From Apiospora phragmitis (taxonomy: Eukaryota > Ascomycota > Sordariomycetes > Amphisphaeriales > Apiosporaceae): a stretch of DNA of 64,000 bases. The DNA lies in contig JAQQWL010000011.1 in NCBI GenBank assembly GCA_038363925.1, forward strand, positions 3,782,001 to 3,846,000, read 5' to 3'. Positions 45,925 to 57,755 of this stretch are shown piece by piece (within the stretch, counting starts at the first letter, position 1; each line of letters starts with the position of its first letter). Under the pieces are notes generated by a model. It did no database searches. It was not told where the DNA came from and saw only the letters and a list, made by a program, of their open reading frames with translations. A program made the position numbers and the translations under genes.

Positions 45925-47765
45925 GAATCAAGTGCTTGTCCCATTCCAGCTCGTGCAGTCTGGAGTTTCCCTCTCGTCTTTTCGTGGTTGCGTTTTCGTT
46001 TCGGCCGTCCAGCTACTGGCGCCAACGGGTAGGCCAAACCAATCAATGGGCTATACGGTAACGGATACAGTAGGAGAGGATAGTCCTGAGTTTCGTTTCG
46101 TGGGGTTATGCAAGGCACGTTGCAGCAGAAAGTCTGTTGGATGTGTCTGGTGTGTCCGTCTACATGTACATTTTCAAATTTAGCTTGGCTTCCGTGCAAT
46201 TGTAAATTCAGGCGGCAAGTGGGAAGAAGCTTGTGGTGCGTTGGACAAAAGTGCCATCTTACCACTCACGGGCGTTGCTTGCGTTGCGTTGCTTGCTCGG
46301 GCACCAATCACTTTGTCACCAAGTCCCGATCGTAGATTAAGTGCGGGACGGGCTTCCCTGTGCCTGCGCCCTGTACCAGAATAACAGAGAGAGCGAGTGA
46401 GGGCACTGCTGATGAGGTCTGGCGCAGATGCAAGGAAACGCGCCGGTTTCCAAGTGAGAGTGGGAAAGTGTGGGGAGGAGACGGGCGGGAGATCAGCTCA
46501 CTCACTCCCAGGCAGGGTAAGCAGGCATGTAAATGTACTTCAACATTGAGCGGCTTCATGCACCTTTCATGCTCCTTCTCAATCTCCCCCAGGCTAAGCA
46601 TACATACATAGGTAGGTCCAATTGCACATCTGATCAATGTGTCTGCCATCCCACTTCCTCTCAGTCAGTACACTGATGTATACCAGTGTCTCTAAGCAAG
46701 CATGCTTGTGTAAAGGGACTGGAGTCGTAACCTTCGTAGCCATGGGATCGAGACATATTGATCGATTGATGATATCCATCCACGTGAAGCTACTGCAACT
46801 TAGTACACTGCTTTGTTAGTCCCAAATATCGGCGAGGCCGGCTGCGTTGGTGTTGATTTGTTATTGTTTCAACTCCCAGGGCCGGTTATTCTAGTAGCCA
46901 GGCAAGCCAGGTCCGGGCATGTCCTCTAGGGCTCTACATATGGGCATTACCGGCCCACTAGCGGGGGTTGCTTATGCTTCTTATCAGCTTGCGTGGTCCC
47001 AGTCCCCATAACACACGATATGCCTCTTTGGGCTTCAGTGTTGCTCTATGTACGTTAGGTATGTACTTTGGATAGACTGATCAATTGCGACGGCACGAGT
47101 AGTAAAATAGCCAGCGCATACGTCATTCAGTCGACGGGGTCAAGGCCGTACCACTTCCTCGTATCTATCATATAGGACAACCAGTGCCTTAAATGACTAA
47201 GTAGGTCAGGAATCCCACGTTGCGTGCTCACTTACAGCCACATGAGGCTGGATACCTTAGAAGAAGAGTGGTTTGGTTTAAGCATCAAGTTCAGTTGACC
47301 CCCATGTCTATTCTGTTCCATGGACAACTTCTGCAGGAGAATTGGAAAGCTCACAGAATCCTGATAGGAGACTTGGCAGGTTCTCATGGGCTAGCGAACA
47401 GGTTGGCAATTGGGCACTAAAGACCGCCTTTCTTTAGGCTACCTGAGGCTACCTAACAGAAATGAAGCATATCAGAGTCATATAACCCCTTTGCAGACTC
47501 CTCATTTGGCCGCGACTCCAACGCTCCCATCAAAGAGTCATAAATCACCAAGGGCAACTACTGAAAAAGCTTTTATCTCCAGATGCACCCGACGCCGACA
47601 CCAAAACTGGTGTAATGGTTTCTCCAAGATATACACATGTTTGTACAGCCCAACGTAGCATAGTACTGGGCACTCATCTCTCCTGTCCTGGGGATTCTGC
47701 CTCGGCCGAGAGCCGATCATGTCCTCCGTCAACGGACTGGCGTATTAAAGCGGGAAAGCAAAACT
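45925..47765. other. Intergenic, upstream of sepH
   Basis: 1.84 kb holding the sepH promoter and the 3' flank of the next minus-strand gene. Short frames such as 46308-46649 have no supporting features. No repeats or RNA genes were recognised. Confidence 0.5.
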
Positions 47766-49270
47766 TCAAATCGAGTCATCGCCCATCACGAATGAGCGGT
47801 TGAGTCCGGCAGCTGCCCACCATTGATCCGGTATGTCTTGCCGAGAAGCTAGACCCTGCACAATGCGCTGCATGTCAGAGAGCCATTCAAGTCTTTCTGC
47901 CCCGCCGCGGGCCGGCGGCAGAGCTTCAGCGACCACATCCGCGTAGGATCGACTGCTAGGCGGTATTGTACGTCTCGAGGGTCCCGTGCGCTGTTCCTCG
48001 CCCTCCCCATCAGATTCCGAATCATCAGCCACAGGTTCGCAAGGGAGCTCCGCGGTCTCGTCCGGGTTGGTTACAGAGGTGTTCGCTGAACTAGCCGTTG
48101 TCTGGGACGTGGCTACTGAAGCCGTTGTGGAGGCAAAGGACGATCCCACGCTCGGGGGCTGGGGGTCGGGGGTTAACGTCGATTGCAAGGTATCCCAAAC
48201 ACTGCTGTCTTCCGGGCTCAGACTCCGATCACGGTCGCCTAAGCCGTCATATCGAACTGAGCGCCATGTGCGAGGCCTCGCGGAAAACTCTCGGCGCATC
48301 CCGTTGCGCATTACGGTGGCGGCGGTATTCTTCGAGATATTCACCGGGGTCAGGCACCTGCGACCGGCTTGTACGTGTGCCAGCTCCCGAAGAGTTGGTC
48401 TCCCGTGAGCGCTGAGTGAGACGCGAGGCGGAGGGAGGAGAATTATGTGATTGAACGTTGTACAGGGCAGGGGAATTCGAAGAGGAAGCATTAGCTTCTC
48501 GCTAAAAAATTTGTCAACACAACGCTCCAGATACAGATTTCCAGGACTACTTACGAGGCGTGATCTGTATAGAAGCGAGCCTCCATTTGAAAGGTTCACT
48601 ACCTGTCCCCAGTTCGTGCTTGCGAGATCGGGGGTAGACTCGTTACTCCATGTAACGTAGCGTGGCTCGGGCCCATCAGCTCTCAAGAAACTCTCCTCAT
48701 GCTGAATGTTTGTATCCGGATGAGGAAAAGGCCTCGAGCGTAAAGCCTCGCGCCGGTCACGTCTGTCACGGTGGTCTCGCACTAGGCCGAGGATGTCATC
48801 GTAGGCAGAGGGAGAATGTCGCGAAGAACGCAGAGCATCTGCACTAGGTGACGCGGTCCCGGATGCACGACCATTAGACTCGGGCTGGGTTAGGCTATCC
48901 TCGTTGGCCTGCAGCGCCGCAAGTAGCCGAAGGCGATGCTCGCGAGTCTCGTGCAGCTGGCGACGACGTTCAGAACGGCGGATGGGGGATCGCGCATGAG
49001 CAGGATCCGCAGAAGTCTTAGCCAAAGGCTTCGACGTAATGTCGGACTCGACAGGGGCGATAAACAACCTGGGTATGGCACATTAGCAAGTGGCGCGCAA
49101 TAGCTGCGGTGAAACACGGTTGGCTTTTGACTAAAAGCGACGCGATTTCCATGGCTGAATTGTGGTCAATACAAAGCTGCTCCCGGATAACCCAAATGAC
49201 GTGACATCTAGAGATACACCAAAAGGGCGCGCAACCGACTCGCGCGTTCGCAAACTTACGGTAGACCCAT
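47766..49270 (-). CDS. Conserved filamentous-fungal protein, unknown function (one frame error)
   Basis: Exons 49270-49260 (only ATG GGT CTA CC), 49068-48555 and 48501-47766. The start MGLPLFIAPVESD joins an 11-base first exon to exon 2 and matches N-termini I associate with a fungus-specific family. SPIRRSERRRQLHETREHRL is a basic helix. After the second intron come DPGEYLEEYRRHRNAQRDAP, VFREASHM, then RYDGLGDRDRSLSPED and WDTLQSTLTPDPQPPSVGS. The C-terminus (WLSDMQRIVQGLASRQDIP, then WWAAAGLNRSF) looks ordered. One extra base at 48255-48256 separates the EYRRHR block from RYDGLGDR. Removing it gives 1260 nt, 419 residues. A reading that skips the second intron stays open by chance and would give a wrong middle segment. 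Largely disordered; no enzymatic motif, function unknown. Confidence 0.8.
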
Positions 49271-50636
49271 ATTTGGGGGTGATGTGGTGGCAGATGAGGT
49301 AGAAAAAGAGATGGCTGGTGCGCGCGTGTGCGTATGCGTGGCAACGGGGATTGGACAAGGCCAGATGGAATGACGATGGCAAAACAAGAGGATGGAGGAT
49401 GAAATTGCCTAGTCGGAGTGCCGAGGAAATAGATCCGATGGCGCGAATGATTCAAATTCGGTAAGGGAAGGGAAGGGCAACAAAGAGTATCGAAACGAAT
49501 GCGCGCGACGGGATGCGACAACAGTTGAGTTGAATGATGGGTTTGGGATATATCGCGTGTGCCGGGTCGAGTTTGATGGACAATTGACGATGATGAGGTG
49601 CCCGGTCCGGATGCTAACGAGGAATTGGGAGGAATTATGGACTGGGGGGATCTCTCAGCCTTTCTGGTGGGCTTGCTGGTTGCTTCTTTGGACGGGGCGG
49701 GTGTCGGTTGTGGAGGAAAACAAGAGCTTGAAGACGGGACTGAACTCAAGGCGAAAAGGTACTTCTTGACTATGTAAGGTTTCGGTAGTCAGGGGAGCAA
49801 AGATATGCCAACGTGCTCACTGGAAGGAACAGGCAAACGCGTGTCTCAGTGAAATGAGTGTCTCAGTGAAATGAAAGAGACAGCAATGGGCTTGAAGGGA
49901 GTCCAGCGCGTTTCATAGGCCGACGTGAGGTTATTATATCATGCCAATCCTGAGGCCCAGTGCATCAATACATCAGAGAAGATATGAGAAATCCATCCGT
50001 CCTGTTGTTCATTGGCAGTGACATCCTTTAAAACTTCAATGACATGGGAAAAAAGGTAGACGATCTGGTCCGTGCGGCCTCATGCTTGGCAAGGGCCATT
50101 GGGCCGGGTAACTGGTGAGAGTATCATGCAAGCTCTCCAACTAGCAAACGACTGGCTGAGGTGAGTCCAGACTTTTGAGTATGCACGAAACTCCATATCT
50201 TCCAGCCCATCCGGACACATCAACTATGCTAGTTCACACTTCTGATGTGAGTCATCGGCCTCAGCTGCCCAGCAACGACGTGTCCCTAGCAAAGGAAAAC
50301 CACCAACTGCCCACAAGTTCTCCTATTTCTTGTTTCGAAATAGTAGCTCAAAAGCGCATACCTCTTCTTTCCCTGAGGTATGGTACCGCCTCGGCTCAAC
50401 CATGAAGACTTACATCCCCACTATATCCGTAAATAACCCCGCCAATCCCGAGGGACCCACGATTCCGACGACTCGGGATTGTACCTGCCTCACTTTATTA
50501 TCCTTTAACGTACCATGATCAGACTAGAGTGCAGGAAGCGCGCCAAGAAGAATAGTGTCTACAATTACCTAGTTATATACCTATTTGTATAGAATTATCA
50601 CTGCCTAAGTATCCATTATCCGAGGAAACCTCCAAC
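49271..50636. other. Intergenic, divergent promoters
   Basis: 1.37 kb between divergent genes. A 17-base unit GTGTCTCAGTGAAATGA is tandemly duplicated at about 49842-49875. Nothing else is recognisable. Confidence 0.5.
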
Positions 50637-51747
50637 ATGTCTACCACTAGCCCAATGGGTGTCTCGTCCAGACAGCCTCCACATGTCTCCAAGACCACCA
50701 TTCCCGTGGCCGGCCTCCTGGTCGATGTGTATGGCCTAGAAGAGCTCCCCATGGGGGCCACGGCCATCTCCTGTCTTTGGCTGCACCACGGGCGCTTGGG
50801 TAACAAGAACGACATGGCAACCTTCGCGGCTCTGGCCCTCTCGGCATGGCACGCCCGCGCCAACAACAGCACCACCTCGTCCTCGTCGAGAGGCTTGATT
50901 GCCGTGGCGTTCGACGAGCGAAACCACGGCATGAGGTTGGCTCACAAAACGTCCAATGATGCGTGGCGGGACGGCAACAAAACCCATGCCCAAGACATGT
51001 TTGGCGTCGTCACCGGCGGGGTCGTCGACATGGCCCACTTGATGGATGCCCTGGAAGGCTACCTCTTCGGCAACGGGACCAGCAGCCCGGGCAACCTCCA
51101 GGCGGCGCTCGGTTCCCGGAAGCAGGCCGGCCTCATCGACCAGCATCTGGCACTCGGCGTCAGTCAAGGCGGTCACACTGTATGGCAAGCCATGTTCGTA
51201 GAGCCGCGGCTCTCGGCCGGAGTCGTAGTCATCGGCTGCCCTGATTATATGGGTAAGTTCTACGCCGGGCACTCGCATGGATTTATACTGACTATTATCT
51301 GTAGCGATTATGACGGATCGTGCGCGTCTAACTAAGCTACCCACCTATTCGGCGGCAGACAACGGCGCATCTTTTCTGGGGAGCAGGGACTTTCCACACG
51401 CTCTGGTTGAAGCATGCAGAAAATATGACCCGAAAGGGATCCTGTTTGGGACTCGGGAGATATCAGTTTCACCATCTGATGTAGAAAAGGAGAGGCTCGG
51501 ATTCATCATGGACTCGCGGCTAGCCGGGAAGAAATTCCAAGTTCTCTCTGGTGGTGTTGACAAGCTGGTTCCATACGCTCTGGCCAAGCCGTTTCTCGAC
51601 TTCCTCAAGACGGCAGTCGAGACCTGGGACAAGCAAGCGAACATCTCGGTCGAAGATATCGTCTACCCTGACGTGGGCCACAAATTCGACGATGTCATGA
51701 TGAAGGACGCAGTGCGCTTTATCATAGATACAGTCTCTGAGGCCTAG
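50637..51747 (+). CDS. Alpha/beta hydrolase, intracellular
   Basis: Exons 50637-51252 and 51305-51747 encode 352 residues. The fold is the serine hydrolase alpha/beta type. The nucleophile elbow is LALGVSQGGHTVW (Ser176). The likely acid is Asp291 in LSGGVDKLVPY, placed at a strand end before a conserved LV, as in esterases and dienelactone hydrolases. The catalytic His331 is in YPDVGHKFDD. The N-terminal oxyanion-loop region is SCLWLHHGRLGNKNDM, followed by AVAFDERNHGMR. There is no signal peptide, so a cytosolic role is inferred. The intron is phase 1 with donor GTAAGT and acceptor CTGTAG. It converges with the DUF218 gene, whose stop lies 37 bases away. The substrate cannot be predicted. 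Confidence 0.88.
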
Positions 51748-51784
51748 GTCAGACAGGCTTCGACTGCAAAGATATAGCGGGCTG

Positions 51785-52831
51785 TTATCCTAGTTCAGCT
51801 CTACACGAAATAATAGACCAAGGCTGGGTTTCGCTAGGATTCAGCACTTCTTCCCCGTCATCTGCCACAATTGTCTTGACACCACTTTGCGTCCGTGCCT
51901 GGACCGAGTCGAATAAGGCCTGAGAAACGGCCCACGGGTTCCTTTTTCTCCTCTTCTCAGCCAGAGTACCCCCAACACCGTGCGGGTTCTCCTTCCACTC
52001 CGCGATTGCCTGGGAGACGCCCCTCATGGCCGCCTCGTTCGTCCCGTCGGCCATGCCAGGCGGGTCGATCCCGACAAAGTCAACGCGGTTCAGGGGATAA
52101 CCCAGGGCACCGCAGTGGCAGTCGACCAGGCGCTCCCGCTTGAAGGCGTGGCTCACGATGGTCATTTTAGCGGGCCAAGCAGTTGCGTTGCCGCCGTGGT
52201 TTTGCCAGAACAGGAGAAGGGAGAACAGGACGTTGTAGTACGAGTCTAGCGCCCGAGGCTCGCACAGTATTCTGTCAGTTGCGGCTTTGGCTTCGATGAT
52301 ACCGAAATAGTTGTTCGCCGCGGCAATGTCTTCGTAGCTTCGAGCTTCAGATAGCTCTGTCTCTTTACGTGTTGGGCCCCTGCGATGGCTGTCAGTCGAA
52401 GTAAAAAGTAGGGGTTGTTCTGACTATTATTCTGGTATGGTTGCTGCTATGTATCGGCAGAGACATCAAAGCCACCTCAGAGCACTCCACGAAACATAAG
52501 AGCCTGTTTCGCCTCTAGGGCCTTCTACCCGTTCTCTGCCCATAGCACTGACATCTGCGGGCCCATGGAACTCTTCCCAATCCGCGTTCTGTTCACACAG
52601 CTATTCATTGGAGCAGAGCCCCAAACTAGACTTGACTCACCCTGAAAACATGAGCACGGAGTCCGGATCCTCCCGCAAGACTCGCAATCCCGCATTGATG
52701 TGTTCAATGAACGTGGGTGTCTCACCGGCCTGGAACCCGGCAATCAGCCACTCGGACTCGTCGAAGCCCCGCTCCGGCCCGCCGAGCCAGATGCCATGGC
52801 AACACACTATCACGAGATGGGACGGCGGCAT
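51785..52831 (-). CDS. DUF218 (YdcF-like) domain protein
   Basis: Exons 52831-52641 and 52379-51785, 261 residues. DUF218 features are evident: a hydrophobic first strand with a His (LVIVCCHGIWLGG), a second block HINAGLRVLREDPDSVLMFS, then across the intron GGPTRKETELSEARSYEDIA, the family's glycine/serine phosphate-like loop and helix. RALDSYYNVLFSLLLFW and MTIVSHAFKRERLVDCHC follow, with FVGIDPPGM near the end. Bacterial relatives (YdcF, SanA) are linked to the cell envelope and S-adenosylmethionine binding; the role in fungi is unknown. The start at 52831 is chosen because the fold begins right after it; an ATG at 52933 would add 34 low-complexity residues. Intron phase 2, donor GTGAGT. 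Its 3' end nearly abuts the hydrolase gene on the other strand. Confidence 0.85.
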
Positions 52832-53291
52832 GACTTCCTCCCTCGACGACGGTGGCTTCGAGGTGGTATTCGGGACTTCCGGAGAGTGTGAGAGAAAGAG
52901 ACAAAAGAAAATTTTGGTTGTTGGATCCGGCAATGCACTCCCTAGAATGGGAATTATGTGGGTAACTGATTTAAATCATGTGATCTACATAGGTATCTAC
53001 AGGCCCAAAGTGCATCCCGTAGCTAGAAGCTTCTATACTCGAGTATAGGAGGTGTGCTTACCTCATGTAGCTAAAGAAACGGCCTTGCGGTCTTGAACTT
53101 GGGTGATTTCAGCATGTCGATCGTGACCTGAAGAACGAACAAGTTCTCATTGGAAGAGCAGTACTGGATCGTACATTTTCACAATCATCCGGTTAGCGAT
53201 GGCTATACTATGTACAGGCAATGTTTCCAACTGAGCCAACTTTCTTCGACAAGAGCAGATTGATGAGAAATGGATAAGTCGCACCAACTGT
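52832..53291. other. Intergenic, upstream of DUF218 gene
   Basis: 460 bases, presumably the DUF218 promoter plus the 3' flank of the next minus-strand gene. Nothing specific is seen. Confidence 0.45.
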
Positions 53292-55442
53292 TCAATCCTC
53301 TTCAATATCCTCGATAGGATCCCCATCGAAATTTGGAAGTTCTCGAATACTCGTCCTCCCATCCAAAGCCTTCTTCTTTCGACGACCCTTGCGCTTATTG
53401 CTCTTTGTGGTTTCCGGAAATTTCGGAGGCAGCATTTGCATATATCTGGATTGGTCTGACTGTGCATGTTTCCCGATGAATGCTTGGGGTGCTGTAAATC
53501 GATGGCGCTGTTGGGTATCTTTGCTGGTTTCGGAGGCCTCAGAGGTCGCCATCGTTGCTTTGGTAGTCTCTACGTCTGAAACCACTGTTTTATTTACCGA
53601 GTTATTGCCATCTGATGATGGAAAATCATCAGGAGTCGTACCATCGACACTGTTGCAAGTGGTGCTCGTTTCGAGATGTTGGTTGGTTGCAGAAGGTGAA
53701 GTGTACACAGACCCGTGAGTAGCATTGCGGCTTGCGCTCGTGACTGTCGCAGACGCTACGCCGTCGCTACTTGCTAACGACGTATCAGCAGACACTTCTG
53801 GTGAATTCACGCTGCGTCGAATACTTTGTGAGTATTTGAAAGAGGCTTCCGTGCTGCTTATCTCCTCTGGGCTTTTCGATGGCCGTATTTCGCGAGCAGC
53901 CAGTCGTGTAGCTTCTTGCATTGCGTAACGTTCAAACCCGTCACTATCGCTGTCAAGAACAAACTTCATCCAAGCCATGTTCTCGTCTATGTCATTTTGG
54001 ACCTTTGAGTCTCTAGGCTTGTTTGTAACCAGAAATACAGCTTGTGATTTGGGGAGTTGTGCCTCACGCGTGTCGCCGTCACAGCCACTTGCCATCGCGT
54101 TGGCTGCCATGGCACGATGAGGTTTGCGGGATGTGCTCGCTCCGTCGTCTTGTATGCGTGCACTTCCAGTGAATACTCTACCCGGCTCATTACTTTGAAC
54201 CATCATCTCGCTGATGCCCGGGCTTAGAACCGGAACCACATGTGGGCTATTCAGGAGAGAAGAGCCACGGGTCAACGGAATCAGGTGATCAGAAGAATCC
54301 ACCAGTGTCTTCCATTTCTCATTTTCGGCAATATCCATGGCATCTGGCCTGGACGTTGGCTGTCCAACTTCGACTTCCAAGCTCCCTGAGTCCAGTGACA
54401 CTGAAGGTGACCAACGTAAAACCTGGAAATCATCAGCTCGCAGTGGAGCAGGTTGCGCGAGGGTCAAAGAAGCGTATGCAACGCGCGCTGCGTTGGACTC
54501 GGATGAGTTGTTGCTTGAACTAGTCACTTCCAGAGGTCTCCGAAGTTCGCGTGCACTACGGTGACTATTGTCTCTCCATTCCATGCGATGTTCGTCCGCA
54601 GAGCGCGAAGACGACTTCCGACAATGACGGACCCAGTCGTCGCGGCAGCTTGATCCATGGCTTGATTCGGAAGCCACAGTAGAGATCTCGGTTGAATTTC
54701 CACGGTCAGAACCAGCCGGCCGTCTCCGAGTGCTCGGGGGGCTGGAACCATTCCCAATGTATGTATCCTGGCTCCCAACTTGGACTTTAATACGCTGGAT
54801 AGCCGGTTGCAATCTCTTATCACCGTCCTTGTAGCGAAGGGGTTTCGCACGGTTCACAGGTCGCTCGCGTACGAAGACCCGGGACTTCCCAGCTGTGCCC
54901 TGTTCCGTGTGATCTGTGTTGCTCCATACTCGACCCGCGCGCATTTGCCCCGGGAATGTGAGCTCCAGAGGTTGCTGCATGGTCAAGCCTGCCCAGTCTG
55001 CTCTATCGAGAAGCTTTCGCCGCTTCTCGCGAGAAGCACGCCCCGGGGTAGCTTCTGCTTTGCGTGCTGTTCGATTTGCGCTGGGCTCGTCCCTTATAAC
55101 TTTGGGCTTCGCAACGAAAGGGTCATGGTGGTGATGCTCCTCAAACTGATCGTGAAGCGGCTGTTGGCCATGATTGACCTTGAAACCTACTCGCGTTGAC
55201 GGAGAGTGATGTTGGTCCTCAGACGAGTAGGGTTCACCGTGCTCCGGAGAGCCGACATGTATTGGCGGCTGCCTGGCGATGGGCGAATTCAGGAAAGAAA
55301 TACTGATGGGGCTTTGTCTGGTTCCGCCATTCATCAAACGACTGCGTGCTTTGACGAAATGTTGCTTTTGTAGTTTGAGCACTTCATTTTTCGCGGTTTT
55401 GCCGCGTGAGTGGCGAGCGAGGTTGCCTTCTGTCCAGTTCAT
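53292..55442 (-). CDS. Large disordered fungal protein, unknown function, 716 aa
   Basis: Single long frame on the minus strand. It is open upstream to an ATG at 55604 (770 residues), but I choose 55442 because the conserved-looking start MNWTEGNLARHSRGK follows directly, with KLQKQHFVKARSRL soon after. A second island is REKRRKLLDRADWAGLTMQQ, followed by PLELTFPGQMRAGRVW, near residues 140-190. These two islands resemble N-terminal blocks seen in several filamentous-fungal proteins of unknown role. The remainder is Ser/Thr/Arg-rich and disordered, with an HHHH run, scattered SR/RS dipeptides and a closing basic cluster (KSNKRKGRRKKK), a probable nuclear localisation signal, before an acidic end (DPIEDIEED). 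A nuclear function is inferred only. The 2.15 kb frame carries no error. Confidence 0.75.
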   Translation of the reverse strand: MNWTEGNLARHSRGKTAKNEVLKLQKQHFVKARSRLMNGGTRQSPISISFLNSPIARQPPIHVGSPEHGEPYSSEDQHHSPSTRVGFKVNHGQQPLHDQFEEHHHHDPFVAKPKVIRDEPSANRTARKAEATPGRASREKRRKLLDRADWAGLTMQQPLELTFPGQMRAGRVWSNTDHTEQGTAGKSRVFVRERPVNRAKPLRYKDGDKRLQPAIQRIKVQVGSQDTYIGNGSSPPSTRRRPAGSDRGNSTEISTVASESSHGSSCRDDWVRHCRKSSSRSADEHRMEWRDNSHRSARELRRPLEVTSSSNNSSESNAARVAYASLTLAQPAPLRADDFQVLRWSPSVSLDSGSLEVEVGQPTSRPDAMDIAENEKWKTLVDSSDHLIPLTRGSSLLNSPHVVPVLSPGISEMMVQSNEPGRVFTGSARIQDDGASTSRKPHRAMAANAMASGCDGDTREAQLPKSQAVFLVTNKPRDSKVQNDIDENMAWMKFVLDSDSDGFERYAMQEATRLAAREIRPSKSPEEISSTEASFKYSQSIRRSVNSPEVSADTSLASSDGVASATVTSASRNATHGSVYTSPSATNQHLETSTTCNSVDGTTPDDFPSSDGNNSVNKTVVSDVETTKATMATSEASETSKDTQQRHRFTAPQAFIGKHAQSDQSRYMQMLPPKFPETTKSNKRKGRRKKKALDGRTSIRELPNFDGDPIEDIEED

Positions 55443-57755
55443 GCTGTCACCGAGAGTCTCGTAGAGCCTTGTCCGCACTCTGGTTAGGATCTGTGTATTG
55501 CCAGATCCAGATAAACGAGGGAGGATAGGTGCATGACAAACTTGAGGGCCGGTCGAAATTTCTGGATAATTAGGAATAAAACATCTGAACGCATAAGAAT
55601 ACACTTGAAAATAATAGTACGGATACGAGTCACCAGACGTATATTCAAGCTGGACGCGATACTTTGCTGGATTCGGCTGTGTACCTCTCTATTCCAATAT
55701 GATAATTGAAGTTGTCAAAACTCGCTTTGGGGCGAGAATAGGGTTGGAGGTCCTTAGCTAGCAAGTTGGATTGCAGGAATGAACGACCTTGATCGCACCT
55801 GCCTATGGCAGCTTCAATCAGTCACTAAGTCGGTGCCGGCTCAGCGTCAAGGAAGCTACGACCCATCAGCTTTTCAACGATCTGATATCACCTCGGTTAT
55901 CCCCTCAGCCGAAACCGTGAGGGCAAAAGCTCAACTTGATTTTCCTATTGCTCGCCGTGAATATCCCAAAATGTCCAAGGAACAAGGTGGTTTGTGTTTG
56001 AATTGTGGCATACAACAGGGACCTGGCCTACAACTCACCTGGTTTTAATTCAAACCAGAGCCGGCATATCATATTGTATTTTGCCATACTTGTACCGTAC
56101 TTTTTGAAGCGAGGATACTCTCACGTCGTTGCTGACCCCTTTCTTTCCGAAAGCATTGCCAAAGGCTGGGATAAGTTGCCGAGGAAATTGGCGGAAAGCA
56201 ACATGCTGAGAACAACGAATAATCCGCTCTGTGGCGTCCGGTTTCGCACTCAAGTCGATATGTAATGAAAATTCAACACAGGCTGTGAGGCCAGGACGGA
56301 AAGCATCATGGCGGCTAAAACCAAATCGAGACGAGTAGACAACACAATTATGAAAGAAGTCAAATTGGCCAATGGGATTCTCACGATAAGACAGGGCTTA
56401 TGTGCCAGATTCGACCTCGTTTCCCGCTGTGGGTGGCCGCAGTAGCGCGATGCATGAGGTAGGTCTAGCTCCATACCTCGCCATATCGAAACCCTGAGGC
56501 ATACAGCATATGTCGGTTTTCAGCGTGGTGGTGTGGTGTCGGGCAGGCTGGGAAATTGGCCAGACCCATACCGTCGCCTTCAGCTTCCGTGTGTGTGTGT
56601 GACATGAGCGCGATGCACTACGACGTAGCCGAAAGATAGTAGTCATACCCATCACCAAACGATTTGCTAATAATCGCCTAGGTAGTGTCGGAAAAGTTGG
56701 GGTAAAGGTTGGGGGCCCCGGCGATATGGAATTTCATACATGCCTTAGTAAGGAGGGATCTGTTCAGATGAAGGAAAGAAAGAAAAAAGCCCATAGGACC
56801 GGCGCTACTATCGCGCGCGCGGAAGGCTTTTGACTCGTCACTCCATACATACCTCCTCGCAGGAGATATCAATTGCATGCGAGCTGGGCACCAAACTACA
56901 ACTATTGAGCTTCGGGTAGGATATTCCGTCGATGTAACGAGTCTGAGCCTGTGCCGCATGTCTGGGGAAGATGCAGGGTCTCATCCCACGAGATCTTCCA
57001 ACCCCCCCCCCCCCCCACACGTCATCGTTCTGGCGTACTGGATTGCACCGCGCTGGCAAAATGGCATCGCCTGGACTCTTTCCTCCAAGGCTGACGATCC
57101 CCGGTGTTTCCATCAGACTGCCAATACCTTTTTTTTGGTTTGACATTATCGTTAATGACTTGGGATCGTGGCTTGTCACTCAAGCTCCCAGGCCCCCGAC
57201 CCTAGCTGCCTAGAGTATTGCCACCCGGCTCAATCCGGAAAGCTGGGGAACGACAATATCACCGTGATCTCTTCCCAGGGATCCTACTGATGCTAATGAA
57301 AAAAAAAGAACGACGAAAAAAAGCCCAACAACTATCGTAATCTGATGGGTTAGAGCGGTGAAGTCGAAAACACGCCAAGTTGGCGCAGCGTTTGCGTTGG
57401 ACAGGCTATATGTCGTACGAGTTGACGCAAGAAGACCATACTGGTTGATGCAGGGCGAGTCGCACTCAAGAGAGCCGCCGAGTGGAATTAATTTGGCATC
57501 ATAATATGAAGTTGCGGTGTTGAGCGCCACCCCCCGAGGGCCATCGTCGGCTTTATCGCTACTACTACTACTACTATTAGTGCAACACGACAAAAAGCAT
57601 TGGGCGTTGGACTATGTAACCTAGGTTACTTGGGTTAGTATACTCCAGGATCTAGAGGATTATAGCCCCTGCAACTCAACAACGACGAGCATGCGATCGT
57701 TCACGATATCTTTTATCTGCCCCTGGGAATCGGCCCTAAGGAAATGTACATGATG
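55443..57755. other. 2.3 kb gene-poor interval
   Basis: Promoter of the preceding gene and sequence of unknown role. A run of 15 C lies at 57002-57016. A minus-strand frame at 57593-57210 (127 codons) opens with a (TAG/CTA)n-derived Ser run and contains a possible membrane helix near its end (ITIVVGLFFVVLFFSLASVG). I do not consider that enough to call a gene. Confidence 0.4.

Noticed and set aside
57210..57593. 127-codon minus-strand frame with a possible membrane helix
   Set aside because: Begins in a trinucleotide repeat, has no family resemblance and no splice partner; one hydrophobic stretch is insufficient.
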